Assembly: GCA_024642725.1 (NCBI GenBank)
Contig: JAHEAO010000003.1
Coordinates: 38,969 to 102,968, forward strand
Direction of reading: 5' to 3'
DNA length: 64,000 nt
Source of the DNA: Paracoccaceae bacterium
GTDB taxonomy: Bacteria; Pseudomonadota; Alphaproteobacteria; Rhodobacterales; Rhodobacteraceae
Shown: piece after piece, positions 62,646-64,000 of the stretch
Layout of the letters: the number at the start of each line of letters is the position of its first letter
Position numbering within the stretch: the stretch's first letter is position 1
Program-made: the position numbers and the translations under genes
The notes under the pieces: model-generated
What the model was told of the DNA's origin: nothing
What the model saw: only the letters and a program-made list of their open reading frames with translations
Databases searched by the model: none

Positions 62646-63122
62646 ATGAAGGATGAAGACTTCATCGCAGCGGCAAAACCGGGCCAGCTTCTGGCCCGTG
62701 GAGTCTGTCGGCATCTCTTGTCGCACAATTTCGCCGCGATCGAAGAATTTGTTCCTGATCGCGGTCTGAGAGTGGACGTGATTGGCCTCGGACCCAAGGG
62801 CGAGATTTGGATCGTGGAATGCAAGTCCAGCCGGGTCGACTTTCAGTCTGACAACAAGTGGCAGGGCTATCTGCACTGGTGCGACCGCTATTTCTGGGCT
62901 GTTGACGAGGACTTCCCAGCCGAGCTTCTACCCGACGAAACTGGGTTGATCATCGCCGACAGCTATGACGCAGAGATTGTCCGAATGGGGCCGGAGATAC
63001 ATCTGGCGCCGGCCCGGCGCAAGGTTCTGACCCAGAAATTCGCACGTCATGCAGCGACGCGGTTGCACGCGTTGCGTCATCCCGGTGTCAGCGCGACTTG
63101 GGGTCCTTCTTCGGAGCCATAG
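62646..63122 (+). CDS. mmcB: MmcB-family DNA repair protein (putative nuclease)
   Basis: A 158-aa PD-(D/E)XK-type protein: VCRHLLSHNFAAIEEFVPDRGLRVDVIGLGPKGEIWIVECKSSRVDFQSDNKWQGYLHWCDRYFWAVDEDFPAELLP. The D...ECK triad (VDVIGL, VECKSS) is the nuclease signature. MmcB of Caulobacter is needed for mitomycin C resistance and is SOS-controlled. A perfect LexA box sits just upstream. The 3' end overlaps the convergent DUF6324-like gene by 35 bp. Confidence 0.9.
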   Translation: MKDEDFIAAAKPGQLLARGVCRHLLSHNFAAIEEFVPDRGLRVDVIGLGPKGEIWIVECKSSRVDFQSDNKWQGYLHWCDRYFWAVDEDFPAELLPDETGLIIADSYDAEIVRMGPEIHLAPARRKVLTQKFARHAATRLHALRHPGVSATWGPSSEP

Positions 63123-63297
63123 CACGCGCGCGGCCAGCCGCTGCTTTGATTTCCTCAGCGATTTCCTCGGCTTCCTCGGGATCAAAATCCAGAGGTAGAT
63201 CTATGCCCTCACCCTCGACATAGATGCGCACCATGCCCAGGCTCGTCGGCCCTATCTGCAAATTTGCGCTGATGTCGCTATCTTTGTTGATGCCCAT
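63088..63297 (-). CDS. DUF6324-like small acidic protein
   Basis: A 69-aa protein: MGINKDSDISANLQIGPTSLGMVRIYVEGEGIDLPLDFDPEEAEEIAEEIKAAAGRARAMAPKKD. The beta-strand block followed by an acidic helix and basic tail matches a small Rhodobacteraceae family (DUF6324 as I recall it). Function unknown. AAGGGAG precedes the ATG at 63297; the track start would read back into the GNAT gene. Confidence 0.8.
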   Translation of the reverse strand: MGINKDSDISANLQIGPTSLGMVRIYVEGEGIDLPLDFDPEEAEEIAEEIKAAAGRARAMAPKKDPKSR

Positions 63298-63390
63298 GTT
63301 CGTGCTCCCTTCGGACGGGCGGGAGGTATCGCTTTGTACCGCAACAGACAAGAGCTTGATTGCCGATGGCGTTTTCCGCAAGTTCTGGCC

Positions 63391-63879
63391 ATGAACAAAG
63401 GGGACCTTGTCTTCCGCGGTTTGCAGCAGGGCGATCTTGGCTGGCTGGTGCAGATGCACGGCGGACTTTACGCCCGTGACGAAGGTTTCGATATCACCTT
63501 CGAGGCGCTTGTCGCACAGATTCTTGCCGATTTCGTGCGCCACCACGATCCGGCATTCGAACGCGGCTGGATCGTGGAACGAAATGGACAGCGATTGGGT
63601 TCGATCTTCTGCACGCGTGAGGATGGGACCGTGGCGCGTCTGCGACTGTTTCTCCTGTTGCCCGAAACGCGGGGCTTTGGGTTTGGAAGAAGCATGTTGC
63701 TACATTGCATGGATTTTGCCCGGTCCAAGGGATATCGTCGCATGGTGCTCTGGACCCACAAGAGCCATGAGGCAGCGTGTGCTCTCTATCGTAAAACCGG
63801 TTTCCGACTGATGGATGAGGCAGAAGGGCGCGAGTTCGGCGTGGATGTGGTCAGTCAAAACTGGGAAATCCACCTGTAA
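63391..63879 (+). CDS. GNAT N-acetyltransferase
   Basis: A 162-aa acetyltransferase: FRGLQQGDLGWLVQMHGGLYARDEGFDITFEALVAQILADF, WIVERNGQRLGSIFC, and the acetyl-CoA loop VARLRLFLLLPETRGFGFGRSMLLHCMDFARSKGYRRMVLWTHKSHEAACALYRKTGF. This resembles the GNAT half of MarR-GNAT fusion proteins, without the MarR part. The start is taken at 63391; an upstream TTG in the track lacks support. Substrate unknown. Confidence 0.83.
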   Translation: MNKGDLVFRGLQQGDLGWLVQMHGGLYARDEGFDITFEALVAQILADFVRHHDPAFERGWIVERNGQRLGSIFCTREDGTVARLRLFLLLPETRGFGFGRSMLLHCMDFARSKGYRRMVLWTHKSHEAACALYRKTGFRLMDEAEGREFGVDVVSQNWEIHL

Positions 63880-63922
63880 GTCCCTTGCAATCGCCGCCCT
63901 CTATGGGTAAATCGCCCCTCGT

Positions 63923-63999
63923 GCCGCCTTAGCTCAGTTGGTTAGAGCGCTGGATTGTGGATCCAGAGGTCTCCTGTTCAAGCCAGGAAGGCGGTACCA
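63923..63999 (+). tRNA. tRNA-His(GTG)
   Basis: A complete cloverleaf: acceptor GCCGCCT/AGGCGGT, D-arm TAGCTCAGTTGGTTAGAGC, anticodon arm CTGGATTGTGGATCCAG with anticodon GTG, T-arm TCCTGTTCAAGCCAGGA, encoded CCA. Position 1 is G paired with U72 and position 73 is A, and no G-1 is encoded. This is the special alphaproteobacterial tRNA-His form. Confidence 0.95.
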
Positions 64000-64000
64000 C

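Noticed and set aside
1-64000. Phage, transposon, integron, CRISPR or restriction/defence island.
   Set aside because: No transposase, integrase, terminal repeats, repeat-spacer array or defence genes were seen; gene content is housekeeping and metabolic throughout.

Overview
The window is chromosomal DNA from an alphaproteobacterium, most likely a member of the Rhodobacteraceae (Roseobacter/Rhodobacter group). Several features point there. A LexA box of the form GTTC-N7-GTTC lies in front of an mmcB-like gene. The tRNA-His lacks G-1 and carries A73. A PccR-type regulator and TTTGCAAA sites sit beside pccB. There is a short alpha-type ProS, an Hda-type DnaA homologue next to an AI-2E transporter, a DUF1127 protein divergent from a LysR gene, and several small lipoproteins of kinds common in this family. 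The sequence is GC-rich with dense coding, and I see no insertion sequence, prophage, integrase, CRISPR array or clear pseudogene. This is core genome, so the best leads are regulatory sites, structured RNA and unknown small proteins.

Layout, left to right. 0-5 kb: an edge-truncated small gene, a 34-codon membrane peptide, rluB, tadA, a DUF808 protein, and an arsenic cluster (arsR-arsC-arsH) without an arsenite pump. 5-10 kb: an MBL-fold hydrolase, an NTF2-like protein, gatCA, an Excalibur-type lipoprotein, an N-acetylmuramoyl-alanine amidase, the RNase P RNA, rpmG and a small lipoprotein. 10-18 kb: a BI-1 membrane protein, DUF1127/LysR, a quinone oxidoreductase, a PraR-like XRE regulator with a palindrome at its ribosome binding site, a HisN-type phosphatase behind a 17-bp inverted repeat, then two purine deaminases (8-oxoguanine and guanine) flanking a CAP lipoprotein. 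18-27.5 kb: mgtE, a folate cyclo-ligase, a YmdB-like phosphodiesterase, two DMT transporters, two SLC13/TrkA-C permeases and yebC.

27.5-31 kb: a choline ABC importer (choXWV) under a near-palindromic BetI-like site, then a secreted nuclease-like protein and a DUF465 protein. 31.7-42.2 kb: a propionate/propionyl-CoA assimilation locus with pccR, an MFS exporter, pccB, two small uncharacterised proteins, a glycine-zipper lipoprotein, pccA, a DUF4174 protein and methylmalonyl-CoA mutase. TTTGCAAA-type sites sit upstream of pccR and between the MFS gene and pccB. Together PccAB and the mutase carry propionyl-CoA to succinyl-CoA; the epimerase is not in the window.

42-52 kb: a glyoxalase-like protein, an acetyltransferase, a DjlA-like protein, an endo/exonuclease-phosphatase, then ppx and ppk1 (polyphosphate), hda, an AI-2E transporter and a PLP-dependent dehydratase. 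52-60 kb: proS, a ThuA-like protein, lolC/E-lolD, and a riboflavin operon ribE - two unknown ORFs - ribB(X) - ribH - nusB. 60-64 kb: two small membrane proteins, an EEP protein, a membrane protein, a structured RNA candidate closed by a perfect 8-bp stem (possibly 6S-like), a LexA-controlled mmcB, a DUF6324-type protein, a GNAT protein and tRNA-His(GTG).

All functional calls come from reading the supplied translations and the DNA; no database search was run. Start codons were re-chosen where the ORF track began too early.
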